A stretch of DNA of 64,000 bases from Ophioceras dolichostomum (Eukaryota; Ascomycota; Sordariomycetes; Magnaporthales; Ophioceraceae), in the NCBI GenBank assembly GCA_003049485.1, contig PYST01000057.1, positions 85,868 to 149,867 on the forward strand, given 5' to 3'. The translations under genes and the position numbers were made by a program. The notes under the pieces were generated by a model that saw nothing but the letters and a program-made list of their open reading frames with translations, was not told the DNA's origin and did not search any database. This document shows positions 62,882 to 64,000 of the stretch, piece after piece (the stretch's first letter is position 1; each line of letters starts with the position of its first letter).

Positions 62882-64000
62882 TTTTGATCGGTAATACTAG
62901 GAACCTTAGGAAGGTCGTATGTAACGCTGACAAGGTGAAGAAGAGGCGTCTCTTCTCCTCTTTTTTCTTGTACTTCCTTATTTTTTCTTGTCTTCTGTGC
63001 TCGCGTTCTCAGGTCCTCTTTCTCGTCCTCTCAGGGCTTGTCGAATGTTTGATGCTGAGGCTGCTTAAGAAGATTTTTGCGCGCACAGTGTATGCGCGTT
63101 GAACAGCGGGCGAGCGGCCCTGAACGAGGACGGAAAGACGTAGTCGGTGCGTTACCAAGCTGGTAGGAAGAGTTCCTGTTCCTACCCAGAGAACAGGGGT
63201 TGTCATGTTTATGTAAAAGTGCAGGACGACAGAGCAAAGGGCATTGTTCGACTCCGAACAATGAGAAACTTGAGCCTCGTCAAAGAGGGCGGTGGCTGGC
63301 GGAGAGGCAGCCCTTCGGCTTCGGTACTGTTGGAACTCCTCCTTCGCCAGGATATCAGACCATACAAAGAACGAATGCCTTTGTCACCTGTGTCCGAGTG
63401 CCATTCTTGAGAGAGGGCCGGGTTCTTGGACTCAAGAGGCTTGCTTCTCCTCGGCTTGGTCATTGATGGCCTCGACCTCAACACGAGATGGTGCAATCTA
63501 GGTCCTCCGAACACTGACAGGACGAGAGTTACGAAGTGCTCAATGTCAGCGGCAAGCCGTATCATAATATATTTTGTAAGAAGTCCGTGACCGGAACTAG
63601 ACGAACAGGAAGACACGCTGGTATGGTTCTGGCCCGTCCAAGATTGTTTGCCCACAGGATTCCTAAATCAGGAGATCGATGTTCGCCGGGCTGCTCCATC
63701 TGTAGGATCGTGATCGTAGTAGTATCGTTGAATTTCTCATCATCCTCCGTGGCTCTCGGACAAAGGCTTGGGCCGAGCTCTTTCCGACCAAGATGATGAG
63801 TGATGAGGAAGTCACTGGCCGGCTTTTCGGTTCGTCCGCCGTTACGGGGAACGGGGGAATCCTTGGCAAAATGAGGATTGAGGACTTGACGAGGACTTGG
63901 AATTTTTGTTTGTACTTCTGGGGATCTATTTTCGATCAAAATCCCAGGCCCCCAACAGGGCCTGGGGACGGCTGATTAGGAAAAACGGTTGATTAGGAAA
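62882..64000. other. Right-hand flank without a recognisable gene
   Basis: The first part should be the promoter of the minus-strand gene that begins at 62881; it has a TTTTTTC-rich stretch at 62,960-63,000. The rest shows only short overlapping frames without codon bias. A gene beginning outside the window could extend into it unseen. Confidence 0.45.

Overview
The window looks like nuclear DNA of a filamentous ascomycete (Pezizomycotina, probably a Sordariomycete). The main evidence is a Woronin-body HEX1 gene ending in the peroxisomal signal SRL. Supporting evidence is short introns with GTRNGT donors, CTRAC-like branch sites and YAG acceptors, two proteins of the fungal DUF8032 type, one of the DUF8035 type, and large, GC-rich, strongly codon-biased exons. 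The assignment rests on recognised families only; no search was run.

Layout. 1-4.4 kb: a frameshifted fragment of a RecQ/telomere-linked-type helicase runs straight into an 807-nt poly(A). Then come non-coding DNA, a perfect 13-nt purine tandem array of about 60 copies, and small tandem repeats. 4.45-6.6 kb (-): a two-exon conserved fungal protein with a caspase-like fold but no visible catalytic dyad (inference). 9.2-13.7 kb (-): two neighbouring, related DUF8032 genes. One is Gln-rich and resembles a developmental regulator; the other has an unresolved 5' end. 13.7-36.6 kb: almost 23 kb in which I find no convincing gene. 36.6-38.2 kb (+): a two-exon gag-like protein with a Q/N-rich repeat tail. 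40.2-44.6 kb (-): a large mixed-charge (RD/RE/KD) DUF8035 protein with one stop-free intron of 135 nt. 48.7-50.4 kb (-): bleomycin hydrolase with an N-myristoylation-like start. 53.0-54.4 kb (+): HEX1, with an open upstream extension for a long isoform. 54.9-55.3 kb (-): a possible 100-residue two-exon gene. 56.7-60.4 kb (+): RQC2/NEMF. 61.0-62.9 kb (-): a Cys-motif, low-complexity protein of unknown function.

How the genes relate. I see no biosynthetic or operon-like cluster. The window is a mix of housekeeping functions (ribosome quality control, cysteine aminopeptidase), cell-biology genes specific to filamentous fungi (septal-pore plugging) and poorly characterised fungal regulators, in unusually spacious intergenic DNA. 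The left end carries repeats and assembly irregularities (long homopolymer, perfect array, one N inside a C-tract), so those tracts should be read cautiously. Several open frames shown by simple translation are artefacts of purine-only repeats or of antisense RD/RE repeats.
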